Assembly: GCF_043497005.1 (NCBI RefSeq)
Contig: NZ_JBIEKE010000001.1
Coordinates: 930,001-994,000 of the forward strand
Direction: 5' to 3'
DNA from: Halobacillus_A sp043497005
GTDB taxonomy: Bacteria; Bacillota; Bacilli; Bacillales; Halobacillaceae
Length of the DNA stretch: 64,000 nt
Shown here piece by piece: positions 26,462 to 34,679 of the stretch. The number at the start of each line of letters is the position of its first letter. Position 1 is the first letter of the stretch. The notes beneath the pieces were generated by a model that saw nothing but the letters and a program-made list of their open reading frames with translations, was not told the DNA's origin and searched no databases. Made by a program: the position numbers and the translations under genes.

Positions 26462-26560
26462 TTAATATTTTACAAATGCTGCTCCCACAATAATCAAAAG
26501 AATGAACAACACTACGATTAAGGCAAAGCCTCCTCCTTTATAACCACCATAGTAACTCAT
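26462..26560 (-). CDS. YjcZ-family sporulation peptide
   Basis: Peptide of 32 residues: a Tyr/Gly-rich head (MSYYGGYKGGG) and one C-terminal hydrophobic helix (FALIVVLFILLIIVGAAFV), the standard YjcZ pattern found in sporulating Bacilli. Ribosome site AAGGTGGTGAG before ATG 26560. Likely a small spore or forespore membrane peptide. Confidence 0.9.
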   Translation of the reverse strand: MSYYGGYKGGGFALIVVLFILLIIVGAAFVKY

Positions 26561-26778
26561 AATCTCACCACCTTAACAGTTCGATAAAGTAGGGTATGTG
26601 TCCACCTCCAACTCGGGAAAGGCTGATATCTCTATTGCAGTAATTTTTTCTCCCTAAAAATTTACTGTGAATTTCAGGTGATGTCTGTACGAGAGTTAAA
26701 AAATCAAGCATAATGAGGGAAAATACTTAAGTCTTTTGTACTGAGTAATTACTAAATATTTGATCGTGAGTGGTTTGC

Positions 26779-27171
26779 ATGCTGTTATCTATTACTAGAA
26801 AAAATAATTATCCGCAGTCATTTGTAGATTATATTAACGTTCATAAGGATCAAGTGTACCAGCTTAGTTACATGCTGACGGGAGATTCCTGTACTGCGGA
26901 AGAAATTTCGACTGCGGCCTTTCTAGAAGTATACAAACAGAAGAATTTCAAACGTCACATAACGAAGAACCACACGCATCTTTACCGAATAGTTGTCGAT
27001 CTGGTCAATGATTACCTGGCGGAGCGAAAGAAAGAAACTAAGATAGTCGGCCGGGGCGGTTTAGAAGACTCCTTAACAGCTCTTCCAGTCCGGGAAAGGG
27101 CGAGGGTGGTGTTAAAGTACAACTTTGAACTGCCCGCAGGTGACATTGAAGACATTCTTGAATTCATATAA
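26779..27171 (+). CDS. ECF-sigma-like protein truncated in region 4
   Basis: Protein of about 130 residues. The N-terminal half resembles sigma region 2 (VYQLSYMLTGDSCTAEEISTAAFLEVYKQ). The C-terminal part begins like region 4 (ALPVRERARVVLKYNFELPAGDIEDIL) but stops before the recognition helix that would contact the -35 element. It may be a decayed sigma factor or a non-DNA-binding partner. Start ATG 26779 has a weak site; GTG 26770 is possible. A PPOX gene follows after 11 bases, so they probably share a transcript. Confidence 0.65.
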   Translation: MLLSITRKNNYPQSFVDYINVHKDQVYQLSYMLTGDSCTAEEISTAAFLEVYKQKNFKRHITKNHTHLYRIVVDLVNDYLAERKKETKIVGRGGLEDSLTALPVRERARVVLKYNFELPAGDIEDILEFI

Positions 27172-27182
27172 AGGAGGAGTTC

Positions 27183-27824
27183 ATGTTGAAAGTAGAAGGA
27201 CCTTTTAACGACGTCGTCCATTCTGTTGCTGAACTGCGGGAACTAACAGGAGATGCAGGTGATCTGGCTAAAAACAAAGTCATTTCTCACTTGGATTCAC
27301 ACAGCATCGAATTTATTCGTCAATCTCCATTTCTAATTCTTTCAACAGTCGATCAATCAGGGAGCTGCGATGCCTCCCCAAGAGGAGACCAGCCTGGATT
27401 TGTCCATATCCTTGAGTCGAAGCGGCTTATTATTCCTGAGCGACGAGGAAACAAACGCTTGGATTCGCTTCAAAACATCCTTAATCAGCCGACAGCCGGT
27501 CTTCTATTTATCATTCCTGGAATGGGAGAGACACTACGCGTGAACGGTCGTGCATACATAACTAAGAATCAAAAGTATTTGGAAAAAATGAAAGTTCAAG
27601 GAAAGCCGCCGCTGCTCGGAATCGGTGTAGAGGTGGATGAGGTTTTCATCCATTGTGCGAAAGCGTTTAAGCGATCGAAGCTGTGGGAACAGGATTCCTG
27701 GTTGCAGGAAGATGAACGACCATCAGCAGCTCGCATGATGGCTGATCATGCCAAGATGGACGGCGTCACCGCAGAATCGGTTGAACAAAGACTGGAAGAA
27801 GGATACATCAAGAGACTTTACTAA
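27183..27824 (+). CDS. FMN-dependent PPOX-type flavoprotein (MSMEG_1061-like)
   Basis: Split-barrel flavoprotein of 213 residues. The FMN/PNPOx core is visible: FLILSTVDQSGSCDASPRGDQPGFV, then PERRGNKRLDSLQNIL and VNGRAYIT. Such proteins reduce or oxidise small molecules with FMN; no substrate is known. Start ATG 27183 follows AAAGGAGGAG. Confidence 0.85.
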   Translation: MLKVEGPFNDVVHSVAELRELTGDAGDLAKNKVISHLDSHSIEFIRQSPFLILSTVDQSGSCDASPRGDQPGFVHILESKRLIIPERRGNKRLDSLQNILNQPTAGLLFIIPGMGETLRVNGRAYITKNQKYLEKMKVQGKPPLLGIGVEVDEVFIHCAKAFKRSKLWEQDSWLQEDERPSAARMMADHAKMDGVTAESVEQRLEEGYIKRLY

Positions 27825-27849
27825 CCGTGTGAAGAAAGGGGAAAATGCT

Positions 27850-28236
27850 ATGGAGAGGATTGTGCTGTTCGACGGGGAATGTAACTTCTGTGATCGAAGC
27901 GTCCAATTTATCATCAAAAGAGACCCAAAAGCCGTTTTTGCTTCATTACAGAGTGAGACAGGGAAGGAATTGTTGAAGAAGCATCAAGTTGATGAAGATA
28001 TGGACAGCCTTGTGTTGATCGAATACGATCGCACCTACGTTCAATCCTCCGCTGCTCTTCGAATATGTAAGCATTTAAAAGGCGTATGGAAGGTTCCTTA
28101 TGTGCTCCTGCTCGTACCGAAGCCCTTAAGGGATTTTATTTACAATAACATAGCTAAGAATAGGTACAAATGGTTTGGAAAAAACGAAAACTGCCGGCTG
28201 CCTTCCCCTGACGAACGAAAAAGGTTTTTACAATGA
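27850..28236 (+). CDS. DCC-family thiol-disulfide oxidoreductase-like protein (DUF393)
   Basis: Protein of 128 residues with the DCC signature DGECNFCDRSVQFIIKRD (CxxC at residues 11-14) and the FASLQSETG segment of the YuxK/DUF393 family, thought to be a thioredoxin-like fold. Redox partner unknown. Start ATG 27850 has AAAGGGG upstream; it follows the PPOX gene by 25 bases and overlaps the next gene by four. Confidence 0.87.
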   Translation: MERIVLFDGECNFCDRSVQFIIKRDPKAVFASLQSETGKELLKKHQVDEDMDSLVLIEYDRTYVQSSAALRICKHLKGVWKVPYVLLLVPKPLRDFIYNNIAKNRYKWFGKNENCRLPSPDERKRFLQ

Positions 28237-28538
28237 TGGGGGAAATCGTCTTACTAGTGTTTGCCTGTCTCGGCATGGCTATTGTTTTATCTTTTTTTTC
28301 AAAAAGTATAAAGAAATCTGATCAAAGCTTTACAATGAACTATTTCAAACTTACTTATCGTAAAAAGCTGAAGCGGACCTTGATCGTGCTTGTCGTATTA
28401 GCCGCTGCACTGATTGCCGCGCCGTTTCTTTTAAACATCGATTTAGAAGAGAACCTTATTCTTTGGTGCCTGCTTGTGATCCCGTTTTCCTTCCAAGCTT
28501 TGTACAACTATTACATGTGGAAGAAGAAGGAACAATGA
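28233..28538 (+). CDS. Small membrane protein, three hydrophobic segments
   Basis: Protein of 101 residues with hydrophobic stretches at about 4-23, 49-68 and 76-94 and a basic loop between the first two. It overlaps the DCC gene by four bases (ATGA), so coupled translation is likely. Not recognised. Confidence 0.65.
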   Translation: MMGEIVLLVFACLGMAIVLSFFSKSIKKSDQSFTMNYFKLTYRKKLKRTLIVLVVLAAALIAAPFLLNIDLEENLILWCLLVIPFSFQALYNYYMWKKKEQ

Positions 28539-28657
28539 GAAAAAAAAGCTTTTTGTCTAAACTGCCGAACCTGCGATCTACGTGTATGGTTAACGTTTTG
28601 GTGAAAAGCTGAGCACTCCTTTTGAATTATCATTGTTTTAGGGATTATCTTTAAAAA

Positions 28658-28722
28658 GGACACGCGCCGGGTACCAGGTACCGAAAAGCTGTTACTTGGT
28701 ACCTGGTACCCGGCGCGTGTCC
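28658..28722. repeat. GGTACC-type inverted repeat, copy 2 (perfect 25-bp arms)
   Basis: Arms 28658-28682 and 28698-28722 are perfect reverse complements, with a 15-base loop. The inner 13 bp of each arm are the common GGTACC motif; the outer 12 bp are GC-rich and specific to this copy. It sits between convergent genes and could also act as a transcription stop. Confidence 0.93.
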
Positions 28723-28739
28723 CGGTCAGTTCCTTTTAG

Positions 28740-29831
28740 TTACGAGGCGGTCGACTGCATGGCTTCAGCTTCCTCTATGTGTACTTCGTTATTTTCCCTC
28801 GACTTCTTCAGCGACTGCACTTCCTGCAGTAAATGTTCCATCGTCTTCAGCTCATCATCACTAATCTCCGTGAGTTCTTCAAACATTTCGACGGATTCTT
28901 GTGAAATGAATGTGACTTGCTCAACCGAAGATACGATCTGCTGCACGCCGGCTGACATTTCCTCCGTCGAGACAGAAGTGTTCTCATTGTTCTCGGCTAT
29001 CATTTGAGTTGAGGATAAAATCTCCTCAAACAATCGGCCGACTTCTTCGATGGATTGGTTTGTTTCTTCCGATTCGCTTAACCCTTTTTCCATTGATGCA
29101 ACGGCGACAGTTGTTTCTTTCTGGGTCCCGTTGACGATGGCAGTCACCTGATCAGAAGACTGCTTCGTCTGCTCGGCGAGTTTACGTACTTCATCTGCCA
29201 CTACAGCAAAACCTTTGCCGTGCTCACCTGCACGCGCGGCTTCAATTGCGGCGTTAAGAGAAAGAAGGTTAATCTGCTCAGAGACGTCGGTAATGACTTT
29301 GGCGATGGAACCGATCTCCTGAGATTTTATACCGAGATTTTTTACGACATCGTATGTGCCTGTGACAGTATGATGCAGGCTTTCCATCTTCGTTACGGAT
29401 TTCTGGATTTTGTCATTGCCTTCTTTCGTTAAGTTCAGGGCCATCGTGGATTGATCGGATATTTCGGTGGAGCGGTTGGAAAGATCCACAATCGCTGAAC
29501 TCATTTGCTGAAGAGCGGCTGAGCTTTCTTCTGTAGACGACAGCTGTTTAACAAGACCTTTGCCGACTTCATCCATTGCCGCCCGGACGATGTCTGCTTT
29601 CTCAGAAGCGTCATAACCTTTCTCGAGCAGCGCGGAACGTTTAACATCCAGCTGTTGCTTTAACTCCTCAAGTTCTTTTTCTGCCGTTTGTTCAAAAGCA
29701 GTCTCAGGCAAGTAGGCCGGCGCCTCTACTGAATTGTTTTCGTTCATCTGTTTGAGCTGGTTATAACGAACCGCGAAGAAGATTGTAGTAATTAATAAAA
29801 TAACGTTTAAAGCTAACGCGATATAAAACAT
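28740..29831 (-). CDS. Methyl-accepting chemotaxis-type signalling protein without sensor domain
   Basis: Protein of 363 residues with one N-terminal transmembrane helix (about 3-20), a short coiled-coil linker and a full MCP signalling domain; the hairpin tip is IAAIEAARAGEHGKGFAVVADEVRKLAEQT-like. There is no extracellular ligand domain, so it must sense internally or through a partner. I start at ATG 29831 (AGGAGAGG upstream). Last gene of a minus-strand trio with a GNAT and a STAS-like gene. Confidence 0.9.
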   Translation of the reverse strand: MFYIALALNVILLITTIFFAVRYNQLKQMNENNSVEAPAYLPETAFEQTAEKELEELKQQLDVKRSALLEKGYDASEKADIVRAAMDEVGKGLVKQLSSTEESSAALQQMSSAIVDLSNRSTEISDQSTMALNLTKEGNDKIQKSVTKMESLHHTVTGTYDVVKNLGIKSQEIGSIAKVITDVSEQINLLSLNAAIEAARAGEHGKGFAVVADEVRKLAEQTKQSSDQVTAIVNGTQKETTVAVASMEKGLSESEETNQSIEEVGRLFEEILSSTQMIAENNENTSVSTEEMSAGVQQIVSSVEQVTFISQESVEMFEELTEISDDELKTMEHLLQEVQSLKKSRENNEVHIEEAEAMQSTAS

Positions 29832-29856
29832 GGTGGGATTCCTCTCCTTGTTGAGA

Positions 29857-30567
29857 TTAAAGTTCTTTAATGATAAGCGTCGTACCTTCTGAAATAGAGG
29901 CAGGGATTTCTCGTAACCGTTCATTTTGACTGTATTTATGAATGATTGGCTGATGGTCGATGGTAAGATAGTTTTTAAAAGCATGGTATTTCTCCATCAC
30001 CCGAATCGACTTGTTATTCGTCGCCTCTCCGTAAACGGCCTGAATGCCAGCATTTGATGCCTTATCTACTAACGTTTGTACGAGTTCCTGAATAATCGTG
30101 TGTCGCTCTTCCTCTGCGGTCACGCCAAGCATGAACAAGTGCAGCAACTCGCCGTCTTCTATGTCTTTGCCGTGACGCGCTTTGTAGTCATTGATAAACT
30201 GCTGATCAACATCTTCGAGCACGTGTAAAATGACGTTCATATCTTTAAACGTTCCTTCAAATACGTTCTCTCCTATAATTTCCGGAGCATTTGTATCCCC
30301 TGCCAGCACGCCGCCGACAAGCCCATCCATATCAACAGCTGCAATACAATAACCCTGGTCAGTTGTTGCTTCGATGTATTCTTTTGTAAATTCGTAAAAA
30401 TCCTCATAACGAATATCTAATTGTCCGACCATCGGTTCCTGGACCCATTTCCCAGCAACGTAAAGTCCGATAAACGAACGGGTCAGACAGTCTGCCGCTT
30501 GATAAATCAAGTCTTTATTTTCCTTTTCAATTACGTGGTACGTATAAACTTCTTGTTTCTGCAGCAT
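29857..30567 (-). CDS. GNAT-family acyltransferase-like protein
   Basis: Cytosolic protein of 236 residues. The central part (LHLFMLGVTAEEERHTIIQE, then VYGEATNNKSIRVMEKYHAF) fits the GNAT acetyl-CoA-binding and C-terminal strands. Substrate unknown. Start ATG 30567 has an excellent AAGGAGGGG site. Middle gene of the STAS-GNAT-MCP trio, 12 bases after the STAS-like gene. Confidence 0.72.
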   Translation of the reverse strand: MLQKQEVYTYHVIEKENKDLIYQAADCLTRSFIGLYVAGKWVQEPMVGQLDIRYEDFYEFTKEYIEATTDQGYCIAAVDMDGLVGGVLAGDTNAPEIIGENVFEGTFKDMNVILHVLEDVDQQFINDYKARHGKDIEDGELLHLFMLGVTAEEERHTIIQELVQTLVDKASNAGIQAVYGEATNNKSIRVMEKYHAFKNYLTIDHQPIIHKYSQNERLREIPASISEGTTLIIKEL

Positions 30568-30579
30568 AAAATCCCCTCC

Positions 30580-30939
30580 TTAGTGAGTAACCACTCGTCC
30601 TTGAAATTGAATGCGTTCGAGCGCATTTCTTAACTGCACTTGAGCAATCTTTGATGATGGGTAGATGACAACGACGTCCTTAAACCCCAGGCTTGTATAA
30701 AATTGCAGCGTTTGATCAAGCTGAGGCACAACTTTTGACGGCACTGTCGTCTGGTGCGTTCCATCAATGACTAGCGTATAGCTGCTTTTTTGCACGCGGC
30801 TGGTCGTTTCCTGAAAGTCTACTAAGTATTCCTCCGCATCTTCAGCCCGGATAAGCCCGAATACTTGCACGCGTAATTCCCTCTCTTGATCTTGCACAGC
30901 CATCTTATATTTACGTTTATTGATTACGATACCTCTCAT
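30580..30939 (-). CDS. STAS-like protein
   Basis: Protein of 119 residues with alternating strands and helices (YTLVIDGTHQT... FYTSLGFKDVVVIYPSS), like SpoIIAA/STAS-fold proteins. No clear phosphorylatable Ser in the usual place, so anti-anti-sigma activity is uncertain. Start ATG 30939 follows GAGGAGAAGAGAG. First gene of the minus-strand trio, which may form a signalling unit with the MCP. Confidence 0.6.
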   Translation of the reverse strand: MRGIVINKRKYKMAVQDQERELRVQVFGLIRAEDAEEYLVDFQETTSRVQKSSYTLVIDGTHQTTVPSKVVPQLDQTLQFYTSLGFKDVVVIYPSSKIAQVQLRNALERIQFQGRVVTH

Positions 30940-31108
30940 TCTCTCTTCTCCTCACGTTTGTTAATGCATTCAACTGAATTATCGACAAAAATTGCCCATA
31001 GTTAAGTTAAGGTGTGACAAAGTTCTTATATTCTGGTTGAAATGGTAAATTTTTAAGGAATGATTTAGTATGATAAGCGTGATTACATAGACCTAAGGAG
31101 GAAAAGTG

Positions 31109-32737
31109 ATGAAAGAAATACAGGCCCTTTATCCAAGTGATGACGGAAATAGAGCTGAAAGAGAAGCGTTACTTAAGCAAATGGAATGGATAATAACAGC
31201 AGTTGATCAGTTGAAAGACTCCCGCCAGTTAACGCTGGGACAATTTTCTAACACGGTTGAATCTTTTTATGAGGAGATGGTAAAGGAAGCAATTATTCCG
31301 GAATCGCCTCTGCCTATGGATAAAGTGATGGATAAGCTCACACAATTCGCTGACGGCCACCGTTACGTTAACAGCCGTTACGTCGCCAATGCAGCGCCGC
31401 TTGCGAATATTCCCAGTATACTGGGCAATCTTGTCATGGTCCTTCTAAATGGGAATAACTTATGGGATGTGGAAGGTTCAGGAGCAGCTGAAGCGGAAGT
31501 GAAAATCACGGCGATGCTTTCGAGGCTCGTCGGTTACGATACGGAAAAGAGTGGAGGCTATACGACCTGGGGAGGACAGGGTGCCGTATTCAACTCGCTG
31601 CGTCTAGCTATTGCGAGAAGGTTTCCTGCCTCCAATGAGGAAGGCATCCCACGCAATGTGTACGTCTTCTGCTCCGAGTTGTCGCACTATAGTCTGCACA
31701 AATCCGTAGAAGCGACTGGCATAGGGACGAACAACCTTATCAAAGTCAATGCAAAAGACGATCACTCCATGGATATTCATGATTTACAAGAAAAAATGGA
31801 GAACGTCGTGTTAAACGGTGGCATTCCCCTGTACATTTTAGCGAGCACCGGAACGACGGATACGTTTGGCATCGATGATGTGAAAACAATCAAAGAAGCA
31901 GCGGTAGAGCTGGAAATACGGCACAACCTGGCTCCCGTCTATCTTCATGCCGACTCTGCCATGGGCGGGATGTACAGTTTTTTTAACAACTATGATTTTG
32001 TGAAAAACCCTTTAGATTTCAGCGGGGACGCGAGGGAAACACTGCAAGGTTATCAATCTACTTTTAAATACCTTCACCTGGCGGACAGCCTTGTCTTTGA
32101 TTTTCACAAACTGGGGCAAACCCCCTATACGTCCAGCCTGTTTCTAGTAAAAAATAAAATGAACTTCATGAATGTCGAGCTCGATCACGATGAAACCCCG
32201 TACGTGGGCAACCGCAGTTACGGCAGCTACCACACGAGCTACACGCTCGAATGTTCAAGAATGGGAAGCTCCATTCCCATATACGCTTCCTTAGTCGGGA
32301 TGGGAGTAGAAGGTTATCAAAAACTGCTTGCCAATTACATAGACGTCAATGTTCAATTCCGTAAACAGCTTAAAAGATTACCCAATGTCGCCATTACAAA
32401 TGAAATGTCTCCAATAACGACCTTTCGTTTTTACCCAGGAGAGGTGCAATGGAAAGAAGAGAAAGAAGGACAGTTGACGTACGATAAGATTCAAGAAGTG
32501 AATAACTACAACGCCAGGTTTGCAGATTGGATTGGTAACCATCGAGAACACGTTTACTTTGGCAGTACGTCCAAGCAGCGTTTGATTTCACCTTGTGATC
32601 AAGCGGAAAGAATACCGGTCTATGCCATTAAATTCTTTGCCATTTCACCTTATACAACGAGCGAAGAAGCAGCTGGGTATGTAGACTTTTTAGCGAAGCA
32701 CATGGAGGAATTCCAGCAAGAGCTTGCCCCGGTTTAG
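31109..32737 (+). CDS. PLP-dependent group II decarboxylase
   Basis: Cytosolic PLP enzyme of 542 residues. The PLP-binding Lys lies in SLVFDFHKLGQTPYTSS, and the aspartate that contacts the cofactor is in HADSAMGG; NVYVFCSELSHYSLHKS is the family pattern. Relatives act on glutamate, aromatic acids, diaminobutyrate or cysteate; the substrate cannot be told here. It is longer than the 480 residues common in the family. Start ATG 31109, one codon after GTG 31106, with AGGAGG upstream. Monocistronic. Confidence 0.87.
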   Translation: MKEIQALYPSDDGNRAEREALLKQMEWIITAVDQLKDSRQLTLGQFSNTVESFYEEMVKEAIIPESPLPMDKVMDKLTQFADGHRYVNSRYVANAAPLANIPSILGNLVMVLLNGNNLWDVEGSGAAEAEVKITAMLSRLVGYDTEKSGGYTTWGGQGAVFNSLRLAIARRFPASNEEGIPRNVYVFCSELSHYSLHKSVEATGIGTNNLIKVNAKDDHSMDIHDLQEKMENVVLNGGIPLYILASTGTTDTFGIDDVKTIKEAAVELEIRHNLAPVYLHADSAMGGMYSFFNNYDFVKNPLDFSGDARETLQGYQSTFKYLHLADSLVFDFHKLGQTPYTSSLFLVKNKMNFMNVELDHDETPYVGNRSYGSYHTSYTLECSRMGSSIPIYASLVGMGVEGYQKLLANYIDVNVQFRKQLKRLPNVAITNEMSPITTFRFYPGEVQWKEEKEGQLTYDKIQEVNNYNARFADWIGNHREHVYFGSTSKQRLISPCDQAERIPVYAIKFFAISPYTTSEEAAGYVDFLAKHMEEFQQELAPV

Positions 32738-32746
32738 GGGAGAGAT

Positions 32747-32917
32747 TTATAATTTTTTTAACATGAGCTGTGCGATGAGCCGGGCAGCGAGTCCGAAAAA
32801 CAGCGCTATAAGCCAAATGACTAAAAAGTAATCAGAGAGCATCATCCCAATTTGAAATCCAAAAACAAGCGCGACGCCTATTATAATTCCTAAAATAATA
32901 CTTCGAGACCATTTCAT
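32747..32917 (-). CDS. Small two-helix membrane protein, 56 residues
   Basis: Peptide with two hydrophobic helices (about 6-27 and 30-50) and basic ends (MKWSRS..., ...LMLKKL). Start ATG 32917 has GGGGTG 5 bases upstream; stop at 32747 is next to the decarboxylase end. Not recognised. Confidence 0.65.
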   Translation of the reverse strand: MKWSRSIILGIIIGVALVFGFQIGMMLSDYFLVIWLIALFFGLAARLIAQLMLKKL

Positions 32918-33084
32918 AGCTACACCCCTGACAATTATGATAGCGATCTAATCACTATATTTCCTTAAAGGGATGAGTTAAACATTTCCATGGTGATAGT
33001 TAAGAAAGATACGGTATGATTTGCCCCATACTACAGAAGGAAAAATCCTTTTTTTGTCGAAAGTTGTCTATAGGAGGTGTTTTG

Positions 33085-33306
33085 ATGAAAGAGATTGTGA
33101 CGAATGTATCGTTAAGCAATGGCCATGTGATTAAAATGGTTCTTGAAAGAGAAAGCGTTGAAGCTGTGATTGAAGAGCTGTTAGAAAGCAGCGGCACATT
33201 TATTGAAGATGGAATTTCTTTTTCAAAAGGTCATGTCATTTCGGTGGAAGCCAGTGAGAAGCGATTGACTCGAACGCCTGCTGATGCAAAAAAATATGTA
33301 CCTTGA
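33085..33306 (+). CDS. Small conserved-looking protein, 73 residues
   Basis: Soluble protein with an N-terminal beta-like half (EIVTNVSLSNGHVIKMVLE) and a second repeat-like part (FIEDGISFSKGHVISVEAS). Start ATG 33085 has a strong ATAGGAGGTG site and a good terminator follows. Function unknown. Confidence 0.75.
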   Translation: MKEIVTNVSLSNGHVIKMVLERESVEAVIEELLESSGTFIEDGISFSKGHVISVEASEKRLTRTPADAKKYVP

Positions 33307-33310
33307 TCGG

Positions 33311-33340
33311 AAGCATCCCTTTAGGGGATGCTTTTTATTT
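33311..33340 (+). terminator. Rho-independent terminator
   Basis: Perfect 9-bp stem AAGCATCCC/GGGATGCTT, short loop, then TTTTTATTT; 5 bases after the 73-residue gene. Confidence 0.92.
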
Positions 33341-33364
33341 ATAAAATTCTCCATAGAACTAACA

Positions 33365-33469
33365 ATGTCAGAATTATCGTTCAAAATGTCAGAAAAAGTG
33401 CGTTAAATGTCAGAAAAACCCCCTCAAATGTCTGAAAAATACAATCAAAAGTCAGAATTAGTCCACCTA
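33365..33469. repeat. Five-unit tandem array, exact 21-bp period
   Basis: Units start at 33365, 33386, 33407, 33428 and 33449, each opening with ATGTCAGAA (variants ATGTCTGAA and AAGTCAGAA); the second half of the unit is variable. The array lies between a terminator and the promoter of the LacI-type gene. Two helical turns per unit would place all motifs on one face of the DNA. Confidence 0.85.
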
Positions 33470-33490
33470 TACTATTTCGCCGCTACCATA

Positions 33491-33538
33491 TTGACAATTT
33501 TCAGATATTATTTTAACTTAACATGTAAGCGCTTTACT
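33491..33538 (+). promoter_or_regulatory. Promoter and cre-like operator of the LacI-type gene
   Basis: TTGACA at 33491-33496 with a weak -10 (TAACTT) 17 bp later, then TGTAAGCGCTTTAC at 33524, a near-palindrome matching 12 of 14 cre positions. It may bind CcpA or the regulator itself. Confidence 0.55.
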
Positions 33539-33557
33539 AATAAGGAGATAAAACAAC

Positions 33558-34550
33558 ATGCCGTCATCTAAAGATGTAGCCAAACTAGCAGGAGTTTCAC
33601 AGTCTACCGTTTCCAGAGTACTCAACACCCCTGAGAAAGTGGACAAGAGAAAATATGAAAAAGTAGTCCAGGCAATGAAAGAGCTGAATTATCGGCCGAA
33701 TTCGATTGCCCGGTCGCTCGTCAAGAAACAAACGAAGTCAATTGCGCTGATCTCAGGACCCCTGCACAATCCATTTTTTGTGGAAACGACGACTTCGATC
33801 GTTAATTATTCGAAAAAACGAGGATATAACGTCAACGTTCATTTTGAAAACTTTGGAGATAATATGTCTGTTTACAAAGATGTGCTTGAACGTGAAGTGG
33901 ACGGGATTATTTTATCATCGATTTTGTATGATGATCCGATTTTTCCTGAGCTGCAAAAGCAAAACATTCCATTTATGATGTTTAACCGTAAGCACCGTGA
34001 ACCTGGCCATTATGTAGAAATGGATAATGTACAGGCAGGACGTATTGCCACAGAACATTTAATGGACTTCAATCATAAGAACATCATTTGTGTGAGCGGT
34101 CCCTCATCTATGACGACTTTTCAAGGCCGATTCGAAGGGTTCCGGCAGGTGATGGAGGAGAACGGGATTGAAGTTTCGGAGCATAATGCTCGTATAACCG
34201 ATACGAGTGAAGGAGCGATTCGGGAAGTGATCAGGGAGATCCTGGCTGAAAAAGATCGTCCGACTGCTATTTTTGCAGCCACTGATTCGATTGCTATTTT
34301 TATATTGGACTATTTAATCCAAAAAGGGTATAGCGTACCGGAAGATATAAGTTTGATCGGAGTCGACAATATTGCTTTGAGCAGTCATCATTCGTTTCAG
34401 CTCACCACGGTTGGTATGATGGAAAATGAAAATCTTGGTCAGCTGGCGATTGAGCATTTAATAGAACTAATAGAATTGCCGGATGGTGAGTCTGTGCGGG
34501 AAACATACCCCGTGCAATTATATAGTCGATCGACAACCCGAGAAATTTAA
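33558..34550 (+). CDS. LacI-family transcriptional regulator
   Basis: Regulator of 330 residues: N-terminal HTH (SSKDVAKLAGVSQSTVSRVLN) with hinge helix (YRPNSIARSLVKK) and a periplasmic-binding-like sensor domain (Type 1 PBP fold, ending in GVDNIALSS... STTREI). Located directly upstream of the symporter-dehydrogenase operon, with candidate palindromic operators at 34557 and 35020. The effector is probably the operon's substrate or an intermediate. Start ATG 33558 has AAGGAG upstream. Confidence 0.93.
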   Translation: MPSSKDVAKLAGVSQSTVSRVLNTPEKVDKRKYEKVVQAMKELNYRPNSIARSLVKKQTKSIALISGPLHNPFFVETTTSIVNYSKKRGYNVNVHFENFGDNMSVYKDVLEREVDGIILSSILYDDPIFPELQKQNIPFMMFNRKHREPGHYVEMDNVQAGRIATEHLMDFNHKNIICVSGPSSMTTFQGRFEGFRQVMEENGIEVSEHNARITDTSEGAIREVIREILAEKDRPTAIFAATDSIAIFILDYLIQKGYSVPEDISLIGVDNIALSSHHSFQLTTVGMMENENLGQLAIEHLIELIELPDGESVRETYPVQLYSRSTTREI

Positions 34551-34556
34551 CTGTTA

Positions 34557-34576
34557 TTTTGAATACGTATTCAAAA
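34557..34576. promoter_or_regulatory. Perfect 20-bp palindrome, candidate operator
   Basis: TTTTGAATACGTATTCAAAA is a perfect palindrome with a central CG, as in LacI-family operators. A partial copy (GAATACGTAA) is at 34641 and a second full core at 35020. It lies 104 bases upstream of the operon's first gene. Confidence 0.65.
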
Positions 34577-34679
34577 GGCTCGATCTATTCTTTCTGAGTG
34601 AAGTTACAGTGGGTAAGGGTTTATCTTAGTAACTGGCTAAGAATACGTAACCACATTATGTGAAGGAGGTGAATGTACC

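Noticed and set aside
33365..33469. CRISPR-like array
   Set aside because: The repeat core is only about 9 bp, the period 21 bp and there are no cas genes, so it does not fit CRISPR.
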